From Neckera pumila (taxonomy: Eukaryota; Streptophyta; Bryopsida; Hypnales; Neckeraceae): a stretch of 64,000 nt of DNA. This document shows, in pieces, positions 1 to 12,675 of the stretch. Both the position numbers and the translations under genes were made by a program. Each line of letters opens with the position of its first letter. Within the stretch, counting starts at the first letter, position 1. Below the pieces are notes generated by a model that had not been told where the DNA came from, searched no databases, and was given only the letters and a program-made list of their open reading frames with translations. Location: positions 16,432,501 to 16,496,500 of the forward strand of contig OZ018412.1 of the NCBI GenBank assembly GCA_963969595.1, written 5' to 3'.

Positions 1-59
1 TGGAATAAATGTTGTTTTGCACAATTTATAAAAATAAAAAATTAAAATTAAAATTAAAA

Positions 60-220
60 AATTAAAAAAATTCAGCTCCCTTATCCGGACAGCAACCCCC
101 TTACCCGGGCAACAACCATCATACCTGGGCAGCAACCACCACCCGGGTTTCCAACCCAAGTGGGCAGCCAGAATTGAACACACGACCTAGGTCATGACTT
201 TGGCCAATGCACCATGTTCT
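60..220 (-). mobile_element. tRNA-derived SINE, minus strand
   Basis: Read on the minus strand, this segment starts with a tRNA-like pol III promoter: an A-box-like TGGTGCATTGGCC (214 to 202) and, 33 bases on, a B-box-like GTGTTCAATTC (181 to 171). A body follows with three imperfect ~27-bp units of the form CCGGGYAR-GG-GTTGYTGCC, then an A/T-rich tail. A/B box spacing and order match tRNA-derived SINEs rather than a real tRNA: there is no acceptor-stem pairing. The 3' end and target duplication were not resolved. Confidence 0.55.
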
Positions 221-314
221 AATTCACATGCATATTAAAGATTTAAAAATTTACTTGTACACTTTGTGCGATTTTTTTTCATTTTTTTTGTTAATTCAGC
301 AGACTTTGGTGGCT

Positions 315-625
315 GTTTGGGCATAGTAGAATTATTTTTTTCAAAAAACTTTGAACTAATAAAGGTTGGGAAATGAAGCCAGCTTCCATCTCCAAAAGTC
401 GGTTTGCAATTTGAAGTTTTACTTAAAAGTTATGGACAAAATTTAGAGAGGGTGTTTAAAAATGTCAAAGAAAATTTCCATTCCAACCCCTCTCTGAACT
501 TTGCTCATAACTTATTATTGGAGACTTCAAATTGCAAACGGATTTTTGGAGATAAAAGTTGGCTTGATTTCCCAACTTATGTTAGTTCAAAGTTTTTTTG
601 AAAAAAACATTCCGGTATGCCTAAA
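315..625. mobile_element. Fold-back MITE, copy 1 (family M1)
   Basis: A 311-bp inverted-repeat element. The left end reads TTTGGGCATAGTAGAATT; the right end is its imperfect complement, finishing in ATGCCTAAA. The arms extend well inside (ACTTTGAACTAATAAA near 345-361 pairs with its complement near 580-595) and pair almost to the centre. A second copy lies at 20955-21277, so this is a dispersed family. A short open frame inside is a by-product of the arms. Confidence 0.75.
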
Positions 626-739
626 TGGCAACCAAAGTCTACTGACTTTAAAAAATACGGAATTGTGATTGATATAGTTTGAAAATAAAATTCCATTTTA
701 CATAGAATTCTAACCTTGGTGATTTTAACATTGCCCAAA

Positions 740-1790
740 TGCCAAAACAAATTTGAAGCTCTTCTAAGCCAAAATGAACAAAATGAACAAAAAAAAATTG
801 ACTATTTGGTTGATGTGGACGTTGTACAATGGGGTATTGTTCATTAACAAATTGTCTATTGTGCCATTCAAGTTTTGTTTGCATAGTATAGAGAAATATT
901 GGAATTTCTTGTCTTGCATAATTAATACTCAATTCTTACGCAATTCCAATAAAGTATACCAAATTTAAATTCCGAAAAATGCAAAATTCTATTTTTTGGT
1001 GAATTTTTGAAGCCAATTTGCATGATATTTGCATGATACATGATATTTTATAGAAAACAATTAATGATGATTTTTTTTAATTCTATGGTATAGATATTTA
1101 GGAAACATCTGTATGCACATCTTTCATGTTAAAAAACACCCCCTTAAGTAACAAAAATATTATCTAGAACGAGTTCCATATGAGGCGTCAAATGACCAAA
1201 CTTTGTAAAATAGATATTTTTATAATTTAAGTAGATTTTGGCAGAGTAATTGTATCATCATGACAAATTTAGTCACAATGTGCGGCTCAAATAGCAAAAT
1301 CTAGAAAAACTTCAGAAATATCTATTTGACAAAGTTTGGTTATATAATGCCTCACATTTAATTCTTCCTTGCTCATATTTTTGTCACTTAAGGGAGTGTT
1401 TTTTAATATGAAAGATGTGCATACGGATGTTTCCTATATATCTATGCAATTGAATTAAACAAATTTATCACCAATTGTTTTCTATAAAGTATTATGTATA
1501 ACCATGCAAATTGGCTTTAAAGATTCACCAAAAATGAAATTTTGCATTTTTGGAACTGAAATTTGGTATGCTTGATTGGAATTGCATAAGAATTGAGTAT
1601 TAATTATGTTAGACAAATCTTTCTTCTATACTATGCAAAGAAATTGAATGGCACAATAAGCAATTTGTAAATGAGTTGTATTGTACTAAACTATCCGAAT
1701 CAAAAAAATTTAACCATTTTGTTGACTTGTGCCAAATCAACAAAAAATTGTAAAAAAAAGATCTATACAATATCCAAATCAACCAAAATT
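740..1790. repeat. ~1-kb imperfect fold-back element
   Basis: Two long arms are imperfect reverse complements. For example GAATTGAGTATTAATTA near 1590 pairs with TAATTAATACTCAATTC near 920, and CATACGGATGTTTCC near 1420 pairs with GGAAACATCTGTATGCAT near 1100. The loop is near 1260. Outer limits are approximate. No coding capacity is seen in the arms, so a large non-autonomous fold-back transposon is the simplest reading. Confidence 0.65.
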
Positions 1791-2109
1791 TGGTTTTCAA
1801 TCCAATCCAAAATGTTATAAACTGCGCCCACTATTAGTTGCCCGATCTTGCTTCACGGTGTCTAATTTTAAATGGACAATCTTACATTTACAAAGGTTAT
1901 TCTTAACCAACAGACTACAACACTGAGTGATGTATGACTTGTTGAAATGGTTGTGGATTTTTTCATACTTAAAACTATTCATTGTTCTTGGGGACTTTTT
2001 TGCCATTTTATAAAAGATCAAAATTAAAAAGAATTTATTCTTTTTTTGCATTAGATTGTGTTGGCTCCTTGGTGCATCCCAAAAAAATTTCAAAACTTTG
2101 TGATTTGTT

Positions 2110-2530
2110 TTTCACAAAATTGAGATAGTTGAGAGTTGTTTTCTTTTCCACAATGGACTTTGGATATTTTTGGCAATGTAAAATTTTTTTTTTTTCATTT
2201 TCATTTTGGAGTACATCAAATAAGCATTTTTTTGTGTCTGAAAAAAAATTTGAAAAATTTGAAAACTATTTTTTTTGACAAAATTGTGATGGCTGGGAGT
2301 TGGGTTTTTTCCAAATTGGACTTTGGATAATGTTAGTGATGCTAAAAACTTTTTTTTGCAATTTTTTTTGCAGTACAACATGCAAGCTTTTACGTATTTT
2401 TAGAAAAATATTTGTTAAAATTTTCAGTTCTTTTTTCTATTTTGAAAAAATCATGATGGTTAGGAGCATTTATTTTTTCAAAGAGGACAGCGGACATTTT
2501 TAGCAATGTTAAAAATTGCTTTTTTTTGCA
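2110..2530. repeat. Diverged tandem repeat, ~165-bp unit, 2.5 copies
   Basis: The phrase GTTGAGAGTTG / GGCTGGGAGTTGGG / GGTTAGGAGCATT, followed by a T-rich stretch and CAATGGACTTTGGATAT-like sequence, recurs about every 165 bp. The units are strongly T-rich and diverged. Nothing else is visible here. Confidence 0.5.
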
Positions 2531-2579
2531 AAAAGATTTCACAACTTTCCTTTCAATTTTTTAAGAAATGCCTTCAATC

Positions 2580-2848
2580 AATGTTCATGTCATACGGATT
2601 CCGTACAAGTTGATTCAGGACGTAATCAGTGACGCTTTTGTCAAACATTACTTAGACGCTGAATCCGCATAGAATTGGTTACACACAATTTTTGTGCAAC
2701 ATTAACATGATGGTAATATACACGGAAGAGACACGATATACGTATAGTCATAATGGATATTGTTTACGTGCGGATGGGACACTCCAAAGCCCACGTAATC
2801 CATACGTTTATATGAACCAACAGAATCCGTACAACAAAAATGAACATT
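2580..2848. mobile_element. ~270-bp MITE with ~25-bp terminal inverted repeats
   Basis: The left end begins ATGTTCATGTCATACGGATT and the right end finishes CGTACAACAAAAATGAACAT, imperfect inverted complements sharing TGTTCAT and TACGGATTC. The interior has many CG steps in an otherwise AT-rich neighbourhood. The target duplication is not clear, so the superfamily is open. Confidence 0.55.
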
Positions 2849-4376
2849 CAGTCATATAGGAAGTTTGAGATGTACTTGGAAGAATATTTTGGAATTGATA
2901 TACAAATAATAGTTGAAGATTTGGAATTTAAAATTCAATCTGTACAATTAGATTCATCAATGCAATTATTAATATATTTTAATAAATTTTAAGAAAAAAA
3001 TTTCAAAATTCCTTCTAAATTCGATTACAAGCAAAATATTATCATTTTTTGAGTAAATTGTGTTGGAATGCATTTGAATTGAGTCTCTCTTGACATGCAT
3101 TGGGTTTTGTTTTGAAATTTTTGTATTATTTAAATCTATGACTATATTTTTGCAAATCTAGTTTTGACCTAGAATCAATGCATTTTTTTGCTTAGTCAAG
3201 TACTTGACATACTTCCACATTTGTAATTTTAGAAAAATAGATCCTCTAGTAACACCAAATCCAACCATTAGATAGGACAAGAATTTGATATAGTATCTTC
3301 ACAAAGTTGGATGACTTTCATCCAAGTAGTAATGAGCCACAATCTTGAATTTGAATCTGTTTGTTGTTAAAAAAATGGATGATGGCGTACTAAGGGACTA
3401 ATACTTCTTGCTGAAAACAACATATAACATTTGTATTTAAGGATGTATACTTCTTGATAAGGTATCAAATACAATAATACTAGCAAATATTATCACAATG
3501 CTAACATGTGAGCACATAGACGTGAACCTATGAGCCTTGAATTTAGTTTGATATAATAGATTATTCTTAGGCTACACAACAATATTATGTAACCTTTGTT
3601 ATTATGTATTGTATATAATAATGCTATCATAACAAAGGATACATTATATTGTTATGGTAGTGAATATTAATAATGATCAAATTTGCAAGCAATGTTAGTT
3701 CAATTTGGTCCAACGTTCACGGTCTTCTTAATATTTTCCAACTTTCACTATTTGGTAAATTTACCTTAGTTGTCCTTGGTTGGTCTTGAAATATATTTTT
3801 TTATGGTAACCAAAACCAATTTACATTTTTAAGGGCTATAGTATGTATTTTTTGCTTTTATTCATCTCAAGCTGTATACTTTTTCTCACATTCTAGACTT
3901 ATATTGGTACATTAATTATATTGTAGTAGCAGTTTTGATTTTGTTTTCAATAAAGAATTGGGCTCAATCAATTTTTTTACCAAATTTGTGAATCTAAACA
4001 ATTTTGTTGGAAAGCTTTAGTCAGTCTTAATCAGTCTTAATCAATTTGTTTGTAATAAGGTCAAAAATCTATGAGGTAAATAGTTCTAATGAAGAAGAAG
4101 AGTAATTGATGCTTGCATGTGATTCAAAGGACCAACTTGAGTTTAATCACTTAAGAACCAAAGATTCAAATTTTAAACAATGGATGAACGCAAACACATC
4201 CCAAGCCCATATTAGAGGAGATTTCGGGGTATTGGGAGACTGTGAGTTCCCCCACGTTCCTAGACTGTGGGAACGCAACTGCAGCAGTTGGCTGATGTGG
4301 CACAGCAAATGCCACGTCATTTTTGAAAAAAAAATAAAAAAATAGCTCAAAATGATATTTTGGTAAAATAAATATT
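2849..4376. other. AT-rich intergenic stretch with one hairpin
   Basis: No coding region or dispersed-repeat terminus could be supported. The only structure seen is an imperfect hairpin at 3578-3653: AACAATATTATGTAACC pairs with its complement ending ATATTGTT, arms of ~25 bp around an AT-rich loop. Confidence 0.6.
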
Positions 4377-4425
4377 TATTTATTAATTTATTTTAATTTA
4401 TTTTAATTTATTTTAATTTATTTTT
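4377..4425. repeat. (TTTTAATTTA)n minisatellite
   Basis: About four uninterrupted copies of a 10-bp AT-only unit. Confidence 0.85.
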
Positions 4426-4559
4426 TTGAAAAAAAGAGAATTTGACACACCTGTACCATCGTTCACTGAATCTAGGCAGATTGGAGAACGAGCTTGAAAC
4501 AGTCTTCCAAAGCCCTCGAAATCCCTCTAATGAAAAAATGTATTTTTTCATTCACATTT

Positions 4560-5230
4560 GACTGGATCCTAACATTAGATCCTAACATTTTGATCTTAAA
4601 GGACAAAAAACTTTTGTAAAAATCACAACTATATTTACTCTATGGATATGATCTATGGATTATATCCAAATGCTAAAGATCTCACTATATAATCAATTTT
4701 TGAAGGAAATTTCTATTTATTGAAAAATATTGATTAAAGCCGTAATAGTCGAAGCCTAAAGCGGAGCACCATTAGGTGCAATAGCTTCAGTATATGGCGC
4801 GTAGTGCCGTTTAGGGTGAATATAAAGGGATAACCTCTACTACTAGCTAGGACCTTTCGGTTTTTATAAAGAAATTTTTTTTTTGAATGGTTGACATAAT
4901 CCTAAACAACTAAGACCCAATCTCCAAGCAAAAATTATAGTGTTTTCCTCAAACAATGAGGATGGGTGGGTAGGATGGTGAAAATTCCACTTGACGGGCT
5001 GCTAGGCGGAACCCCGAATCCCCTCGGGACATAGTGCCGAGGATTGCCTGCCCTCAATCCCGCCTTGACAACTTTCGTTGATGGCTTTGTGAAGTTCTGG
5101 CAGCCAGATTCACCATTGCATGTCTGTCTTTTGCAGACCATTGTTTGACCTTCTTTTGCTTCTCTTCTGTATGGCTTTCAATTCTCTACAAGAATTTTTT
5201 TTAATTAGAAAAATCCCTGGACGGAGTGTT
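4560..5230. repeat. Family C fragment, then a GC-richer unclassified repeat remnant
   Basis: 4560-4740 resembles the interior of the fold-back element at 14337-15400 (shared GGATATGATCTATGGATTATAT-type sequence and the AAAATATTG stretch). 4740-5230 is GC-richer, with CGGAACCCCGAATCCCCTCGG and a poly-T run (near 4870), and looks like an old retroelement 3' remnant. No reverse-transcriptase motif was seen, so the class is not assigned. Confidence 0.35.
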
Positions 5231-5416
5231 ATAGAGTTTGCGGTGATGTTTTTACATTAGGGTTTTTGATGAGCATGATTGCTTGCAGTTGTTTTCTTGA
5301 TGAGGCCCTGTTTTGTTGTTGATTTGGCCCTTTTCTATAAGCCAAATTGCCTTCTGGTTGAATTTTGTGATGGCCAAGGGTTTGGTGTGTGGTAGAGGGG
5401 ACTAAGTGTTGTTTGT

Positions 5417-6470
5417 TAGGATTGTGTGTTGCATTCTTGATTGTACATTGTGACGTTGAAATATTTCCCAATTTTCTCTATGTATGAAGATTCCGGACTG
5501 TTGGTACAATAGCTTGGCAAAACTCTTCGCTGTGTAAATTTTCAACTTTAATTTATTGCAATTCACTATTCCTGATGCATCATTCATTTTAGTGTGCACT
5601 TCCCACTACAAGGGAGCAATGTCAATTCGGACATTTTTTTGTCAATTTTTTGTCAATTTGGACATTTTTTTGTCAATTTTTGGTCAATTCGGACATTTTT
5701 TGACAAATTTTGTCACCTCGAACATTTCAGTTAATTAGGAAATGTCAATTCGGACATTGTTTTCTTGTAGTGTCCATTTTCTCCTACAATACGGCATTCA
5801 TTCTTTGTACCCTAGCACGGTAGGTTGACAAGTATGTTCACTTTGACATTTCAATCCAAGTGCTTTAGAGAATATGAATATGGGCTCTCTCGAGAGGCGA
5901 AAATGGAAGTGCATACTAAAATGAATGGTGCATCAGGAATAATGAATTGCAATAAGTTAAAGTTGAAAATTTACACAGCGAAGAGTTCTGTTAAGCTACT
6001 GTACCAATAGTCCTTAATCTACATACATAGAGAAAATTGGGACATATTTCAGCGTCAGAATGTTCACTCTTTGTGCCCTGGCACGGCAAGTTGACATGTA
6101 TGTTCACTCCGACATTTCAATCCAAGTGCTTTGAGAAAATGTGAATATAGGCCCTCACAGGATTGTGTGTTGCATTCTTGATTGTATTGTGACGCTGAAA
6201 TATGTCTCGATTTTCTCCATGTATGAAGATTCCGGACTATTGGTACAATAGCTTGGCAAAACTCTTTGCTGTGTAAATTTTCAACTTTAACTTATTTCAA
6301 TTCACTGTTTCTGATGCACCATTCATTTTAGTGTGTACTTCCATTTTTTCCTGCAATATGGCGTTCACTCCTTGCGCCCTGGCACAGTATGTTCACTCTG
6401 ACATTTCAATTTGAGTGCTTTGGAAGAATGTGAATATGGCTCTCATGGGATTGTGTAAAGCTTAGCAGAA
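5417..6470. repeat. Local duplication: two direct copies and one inverted partial copy
   Basis: A segment beginning GATTGTGTGTTGCATTC occurs at 5417 and again at 6165. Both copies continue through AAGATTCCGGACT and GCTGTGTAAATTTTCAACTTTAA. Between them (about 5895-6060) a partial copy runs in the opposite orientation. A CACTA-type MITE at 5604-5772 sits in the first copy and is absent from the second, so it arrived after the duplication or was never in the second copy. Confidence 0.7.
5604..5772. mobile_element. CACTA-type MITE with 3-bp target duplication
   Basis: A 169-bp element with left end CACTACAAGGGAGCAATGTC and right end GACATTGTTTTCTTGTAGTG, imperfect inverted repeats starting with the CACTACAAG hallmark of plant CACTA (EnSpm) transposons. 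It is flanked by TCC on both sides (5601-5603, 5773-5775), the 3-bp duplication expected for this superfamily. The interior is a short tandem array of GTCAATTTGGACATTTTTT-like units. Confidence 0.85.
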
Positions 6471-6504
6471 CTCTTCGCTATGCAACTTTTGCAATGACAA
6501 TGAC

Positions 6505-6750
6505 AATGTCGCCGCAACAGCTTTTTATCTTGAAGAGTTGCAATTACTTGGTGGGTATCAAAGTTGCCACATACATTGGCGCACTCTATGCCAAAAATTG
6601 CATGGACAAGAGGGTTGCACTCATGGCCATGGAGGAGACCCAAGCTTTATAAACGGAAATAGTGGTTGTCAGGGCACGCACGGCTTCTCTTAATGCACGT
6701 TTGGATACATTTAGAGCCCAAGTGGCTGTCATGGGGCTTAAAAGGTGAGC
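6505..6750 (+). other. Possible decayed exon, unrecognised product
   Basis: One plus-strand frame reads as plausible protein, including GALYAKNCMDKRVALMAMEE and ASLNARLDTFRAQVAVMGLK, and ends at a donor-like AAAAG/GTGAGC near 6744. It is broken by one TAA between QAL and TEI (CAA to TAA would explain it). I do not recognise the family. It could be chance; nearby segments gave no matching exon. Confidence 0.2.
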
Positions 6751-7118
6751 ATATCTTCATCCTAGTGTTTTGTTTGTAATACATTGGAATTGGCTATGGC
6801 ACCTTGATCCATAGTATCCATGATGTCCACCCTTCAATTTTTTCTACATAAAGATACAATAAGAACAAGGTGAGGGATGCAAATAAAGGATGTAGTGTAA
6901 GCATACATGCACGTGGTTGCATATTAGTGGCTGTTGAACCTAGCAAGAACAATACTTCAGATGATTTGGGTGACAGGTTGTACAACCCATTTTCTAACCA
7001 AGTTCTCAAAGCTTTAATTACATGCCTCCCTCAAGTAAAATTGCAAAATTGAATGAGTTTTACGAACTGCTGGGGAGGATATCCATAGTTGTCACATTAG
7101 ACGGACCATCTATCCAAA

Positions 7119-7283
7119 GTCCAAACCGTTCAATATGTCTGCTTGTCCAAGACATCCAATGACCCTAATTTGCCCAATGTGACTACTTTTAGGTAGTTAC
7201 ATTTTTTGTCTGTCCGTCCAAACTGTTCAATATGTCCGCCCGTCCGGAACATCCAAAGTTCTTAAATTGCTTGATGTAACAAC
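7119..7283. repeat. Direct repeat of ~65 bp, two copies 98 bp apart
   Basis: GTCCAAACCGTTCAATATGT at 7119 and GTCCAAACTGTTCAATATGT near 7217 each lead into similar CCGTCC..ACATCCAA..TTGC..GATGTAAC sequence. Confidence 0.6.
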
Positions 7284-7610
7284 AATGAGGATATCTCAAT
7301 TAAGTCGTCACTTAAGGAAAGTCCGGGACTTGTCTCGGTAGTAGTCTGCACTCTAATACTATTTGAAAGAACTCCAGTTTAGCAGAAATGAAATCGTAAC
7401 CATTTTGTGCATGGAGGGACGAGAGCTACTCCAAAATTAGAAAATTTGCTAGAGAAAATTTATCATTATTTTCTTGTGAATACAGGCAGAGGATTGCCTT
7501 CTACCAATCCATTAAGCATTCCATAACTCTGTGAGATAACTCTTCACACATCGAGTGTTCCAAATAATTTGAAACTGCCTGTACCTAGATCATTTACTAC
7601 TAAAGTAGAG

Positions 7611-7813
7611 GTACTTGATACCAACTTCTAACCTAATGCCACCCAAATGTAGGGCGGTCATTGATTATAGAGTGAGAATCTATGACATTAGTACATGCCT
7701 TAACTTCACAATAAGTGAAGTTAAGGCATGTACTTATGTTATAGATTCTCATTCTAAAATCAACAAGGGTCTTTCGCTTGGGTGGTATTAGGTCAGTGGT
7801 TGGTATTGGGTAC
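7611..7813. mobile_element. ~203-bp fold-back MITE
   Basis: This is an almost full-length palindrome. The left arm starts GTACTTGATACCAACTTC and the right arm ends GTTGGTATTGGGTAC. The centre, around 7710, pairs TAGTACATGCCTTAACTTCAC with its complement over a 5-base loop. No coding capacity. The transcript would form a long hairpin, a potential small-RNA source. Confidence 0.8.
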
Positions 7814-8064
7814 GTCTAGCTTATTTCAATGTTACAAGGCTACTTGTGACCCAGTGTGTATCTGTGTGGGCTAACCTAAATTACCAATTGGGAGAGATAC
7901 AAATGAAGTGATAAATGTAAGAATCCACTCACTATTCATCTTGTTATTCTCAAGTCAAAATCTGGTGCATGATGTAAACATCTGAATCACCAAATCTGGT
8001 AAACTCTACTAAGGTGGGTACCTCCAAAACCACCACTAATTGCTTAAGTGCCTAATTACTAGTA

Positions 8065-9002
8065 TTAACCCTAAATGTTTTTGACTATATTTTCACCAAA
8101 ATCGTTCCAAAACTGCCATTTCTAATACAAGTACCAAATTTTAGAAAAAAAACATTTTTTAGACATGTAACCATAAGATCTTGTAGTACATTAGTTTAAG
8201 AAGATGTGGAAAATTTTCAAACTTTTCCACCATGTGGATTGCAAGATATTAACATTTGAATTGAAAAAAATCATTTTTTGATCACTGCAAAAATCCGGGC
8301 AGCTACACTTCACAAGGTCACATTTGTATGAAAAAATTTCTAAAATGGTGGTTACTCTTTGGATTCATTCTTCAAGACAAGTTGGCTACATGCTTGAAAA
8401 ACTTCAAATCATTTGGAATTAAACAACATATAGGAAAAAAACAGTAAGTAGGAAGTAATAGAGAATGACTCAAAATACTAAATTGTCAAGAATTTTGTTA
8501 TGGAATTGAAAAATGCCAATTCCAACGGTTGTAATATTGGAATAAACAATCTAAACTCATTGTATTTGTTTTTTTTCAAAAATGTTGAAAATTGAGTTAA
8601 ATAAAGGACTTCAAAGTTTATTTTGAGTAGAGATTCCATAACTATCCTTACACAAAAATTCTCATAACTTTTGACTCATTAATCCAAATGGAATGATTCA
8701 AAGCTTTCCAAATATATATAAATCTATAAAACCAATTTCAAATTTTTATTTTTCAAAAAAGTGATTTTTAAAGAATTTTTTTGAGCTGCTTGGGCTGCTC
8801 GCCGAGGACCGAAAATTACATATCATGGAATAACTTCTTACCCATATAGTCAAAAGTTATGAAAATTATTGGGCCTTGAAGCTATTCCTCGGGAACATCT
8901 TGTGTGAAAATTTCAAAGAAAAATAATAAAACTTCCATTCATAGTGAGCTGCCTAAAATTGCTCTGGTGCCAAAAAATGGTGTTTGGTCCTTTAGGGATT
9001 AA
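8065..9002. mobile_element. TTAA-terminated element, family A, 938 bp
   Basis: Begins TTAA-CCCTAAATGTTTTTG and ends TTGGTCCTTTAGGGA-TTAA, so both ends carry TTAA next to (C)CCCTAAA. Length and interior match the copy at 31067-32006 in reverse orientation. TTAA at both junctions plus a C-rich terminus is the signature of piggyBac-type insertions; the superfamily assignment is inference, as no transposase is present. Confidence 0.75.
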
Positions 9003-12000
9003 ATTGTTCAAATTTTTATATTTTCTTATTGGCAAGTGAAAGAAGGTTCCAATACACAAAAGAATGCAACATTTGGATATTGTATGCAAAAGTTATGATG
9101 GAACAAAGTTTGATTCTAAAAGCATTTCTTCTGCATAGGTATATAATTGATTCTAGAAATCTTCACAAAGTGTAGATGGCGGTTTCATGTCAATGGCGCA
9201 TATGGGGGTGCTTACCCTATAAACCTATGGCCAATTCTATTCTTTTTATGTCAAAACTTTGTTTAGGACCGTAGTATTGGGACTATTAGAAATACTTCTT
9301 CAATTTTGCTAAGGGCTTTTAGAAATCGTGAGTCTTTCATTTCTATTAAAATCCTAGGAGATTGTGCAACAATGTGTCCATCGAGTAAGGTAGAAGGTAG
9401 AAACACCTAAAAGCAACATTTTCTTTTTTCTAACACTGAAAAATAGCCTTGAATGAACATTTCCAAGACTCAAATCCACCACCACTTTTCAAATGCACTC
9501 AATGAGAGATGAGGAGATTTTTTAAGCAACTAGTGAAACTTGACTACATTTCATTCTTAAAGGGTGTCCATTCAAGTTGAGCCTAGTATTAAGTGTAGGC
9601 TATCATACTCGGCTAATAGGCCCAATAAAGCATCAAGATTTGAATTTTTTTGGAAATTATTTGGGGGAGTTGGAAATCAAATAAATGAATGTTGCAAATA
9701 CCTAAAGATTTGAAAATGGTGAGAACCAAATCACCTAATGTCAAAATTTTAAATTTTAAATTTTTATTAAAGAATATCATGCACAATCAGATATTAAAAT
9801 ATTTTTGTTAAGTGATATTAAGGGCTAATTCTATTGATATATTGTGAGTAAGAAGGGTTGTAGAGGTCCTTGTACAGTGAAGTTCACTGTTCTTCATCAG
9901 TTGTCAAAGGTTATGAGATATTTGAAGCAATGCGGGAGCTCAAAGAATTATTGAAGTAATTGTGTTAAACTTGAAACTTGAAATTGCATTTAAGCATTGT
10001 AAATTTTTCAAAATGCAGTTAATAAAAATTGTGAAAAAATAAGTTAAATTTAAACTCTAAAAAATTTGTTTGTGCTTTGAAGTCTCTAATAGAAAGTTAT
10101 AGAGGTCTAAAGTTGAGTTATGAAAATAATTATTGCATTATTTTGACTTGACTACAAGCGGTTGAGCTCTTTCATGTCTTATGACATATCCCACATGAAT
10201 TATTGTACCTCCAAAAGCGCCCCATTGCACGGCCCTCTCTTCTTCTCTCATACAATGATTTTGCAGCATGGTTGGCAAGGTTCAAGACTTAGGGTTTAAT
10301 AGTAGATGAAAGCCATGCAAACTTGTTGTAGATCAAGGCCATCTTCTTAAATTGGACAGCAAACAACGGACAACCAATTATCCTTTGTAAGAAGAATCTC
10401 AAAGTGCCCGTCTTCTCTAGTGGCAATGTTAGAATGCCCTTGCCCAAAGATCCGGTGAAACACACCTATATGGTCATGAGCCATAGCAATATAGTCACAA
10501 AACCAGTTGGAAGAGCAAATTGAGAGAAATTAAGAGAGATTAGCTTATCTTGTACTATGTTATGACCTTAGTCCACTCCTCTCCTAAAAGCCATTGCAGT
10601 CCACTTCTCTTCTAAAAGTGTCCCGTTCCATGGCCCTCTCTTTTCCTCTCTCAAGCAATAATTTTGGAGCATGGCTAAAAAGATTTAGGTTTTAGATTTG
10701 CATGATGGATAAAAGCTATCTATACAAGTACTATAGATTGCATTAACCTTGGTGTAGATCAAGGTCATCTCCATCAAACAAACGACAAACAACACACCTA
10801 CAAGGCAATGAAATTTTGAAAAATTGAATATAAAAGATAAATTTTTTATTAATTTTAAAAGTTCTTGTTAAAAAATTTTCCAACTCTAATTAACTATTTG
10901 GCATGAAATGTTGACTTTGATTGCCAAATATTGTATTTCAACTTTTCAACTTTGAAAATTTGTATAATATTATTAAAGTGTCAAAAATTACAAAACCACT
11001 TGGGTGCATTTTTCTTGAGTTTGTTAATAATCTTATTAATTATTTTGGTCACTAAACCATTGAAGTAGTGGGACCAAAAAAAAGTGTTGCTTTCAAGTGT
11101 TTCTACCTAGTGCATTTGTAATTGCCACTAACACCAATTGATCATCTTTATTATTATTAAACAAAAATTATTTTCATTGGATGTGATTGGCAAGTGTCCA
11201 ACGCTATATTGTGTAAAATTTTGGACATCGTGTGAATGTGTTATTAATTTTTTAAAGTATTGTCAAGTAGTGGATCAAATAATTGACGCTAATCTCTCAT
11301 AAGCTCTCATGTTTTGATTGTATACATCTTCTGTAATCAATATCTAGTTTTGGTGTTATTTTTTCGTCCAAATTTAAATGATGTTTTTTGGACAATAATG
11401 ATTATATGTAGGTGTATATTCCAAAACTACCATTTGCCTAATTTCTCCAATAATAAGGTAAGCATTAAAAGAGAAATGGGGCCTCAAGAAGGCTGCCAAA
11501 GTCTACATTGAATAGGAGTTTTAAGGAGAACCATATTGATTAATTGATATTTCACACTAAGATAGTCTACTCTTAAACCAACCATTTAAGAGCTGATTGC
11601 CTTTTCAGGAAAGCTAAATTCTTAAAAACAATTTTCAGTAAATTTGCATAGGAAGAAAATGGAATTGGCATCAATCCAAGTTGTTTCATATTTTTTGGAC
11701 CTTTGTAAAGTTAGTTATAAATTTTTGAAGTTGAACTGCAATGGTCACTAAAACCGACCACTTCCTGAAATGTACACTACTAGTGCATTGAAAAAAGCAA
11801 AATGTATGTTTGTGTCATAATTGCTTTTAGAGCACGCTTGCTTTTAGAGCAGACTACCTTATATAAATATCTACTTTGGTTGTACATCAATAGTTATTGA
11901 AGTATGTAGGGCCCATAAATCATGTTTCAAACATCTACATTTTTTCACAGTAAGTTCTTTTAATTGTTTGGTCTTCTTAATACCCCTATTCCGTGTAGAT

Positions 12001-12091
12001 CAGTAGTAATGTCACTATTGCACCAAGAAAAAAAAAATCAAGAAATAACAGTCCTAGCTGGTCGAATTTCAGCCAACAAGGACTATAATTA
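9003..12091. other. Intergenic, with a ~250-bp imperfect direct duplication
   Basis: No coding region could be supported. Segments near 10170-10440 and 10555-10800 are related: both carry CTTATGACATAT/CTATGTTATGACCTTAG, ..GCACGGCCCTCTCTTCT / CCATGGCCCTCTCTTTTC.., GCATGG, and TGTAGATCAAGGCCATCT / TGTAGATCAAGGTCATCT. The remainder is AT-rich unique-looking sequence. Confidence 0.5.
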
Positions 12092-12675
12092 TTAACCCTT
12101 AAAGGACCAAACAATGTTTTTTTGGCAACATAGCAATTTGGGGCAGCTCACTATGAACGGAGTTTTTATTTTTTTTCTTTGAAAATGACACAAAACATGT
12201 GCCCAAGGAGTAGCTTTAAGGCCCAACAATTTACATAACTTTTGACTTCACGGTTAAAAAATTATTGCATAATATGTAATTTTTCGCATTTGGCGGGCAT
12301 GGATTCCAAATCTACCCACAAACTGGAATTCTCATTAATTCTCACCTCATTAAATAAAATGGAGTGATTCAAACTTTTCCACTATTAAATGTTTCCTTAG
12401 AACCACTTCCAACTTTTTCATTTTTCAAAAAAGAGATTTGTGAAGGAGTTTTTTGAGTTGCTCGGGCTGCCCGCCAAGTAATGGAAACCACATATCACGC
12501 AATAACTTTTTAACCGTGTAGTCAAAAGTTGTGAAAATTGTTGGACCTGAAAGCTATTCCTTGTGCACACGTTTTGTGAAATTTTCAAAGAAAAATAAAT
12601 AAAAATTCCATTCATAGTGAATTGCCCAAAACGGCTATGATGCCAAAAAACGGTGTTTGGTCCTTTAGGGGTTAA
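12092..12675. mobile_element. TTAA-terminated fold-back element, 584 bp
   Basis: Left end TTAACCCTTAAAGGACCAA, right end TTGGTCCTTTAGGGGTTAA. The arms (~270 bp each) are imperfect reverse complements: GGCAGCTCACTATGAACGG pairs with CCATTCATAGTGAATTGCC, and the inner ends pair near GGCGGGCA. The arm sequence equals the right end of family A, so this is an inverted dimer of one family A terminus. Confidence 0.75.

Noticed and set aside
171..214. Functional tRNA gene
   Set aside because: A/B-box-like elements are present, but no acceptor or anticodon stems pair, so it is read as a SINE head.
8065..9002. CCCTAAA at TTAA-element ends as telomere-derived sequence
   Set aside because: The motif occurs once per end, inverted at the two ends, and always next to TTAA, which fits a terminal inverted repeat rather than telomeric DNA.
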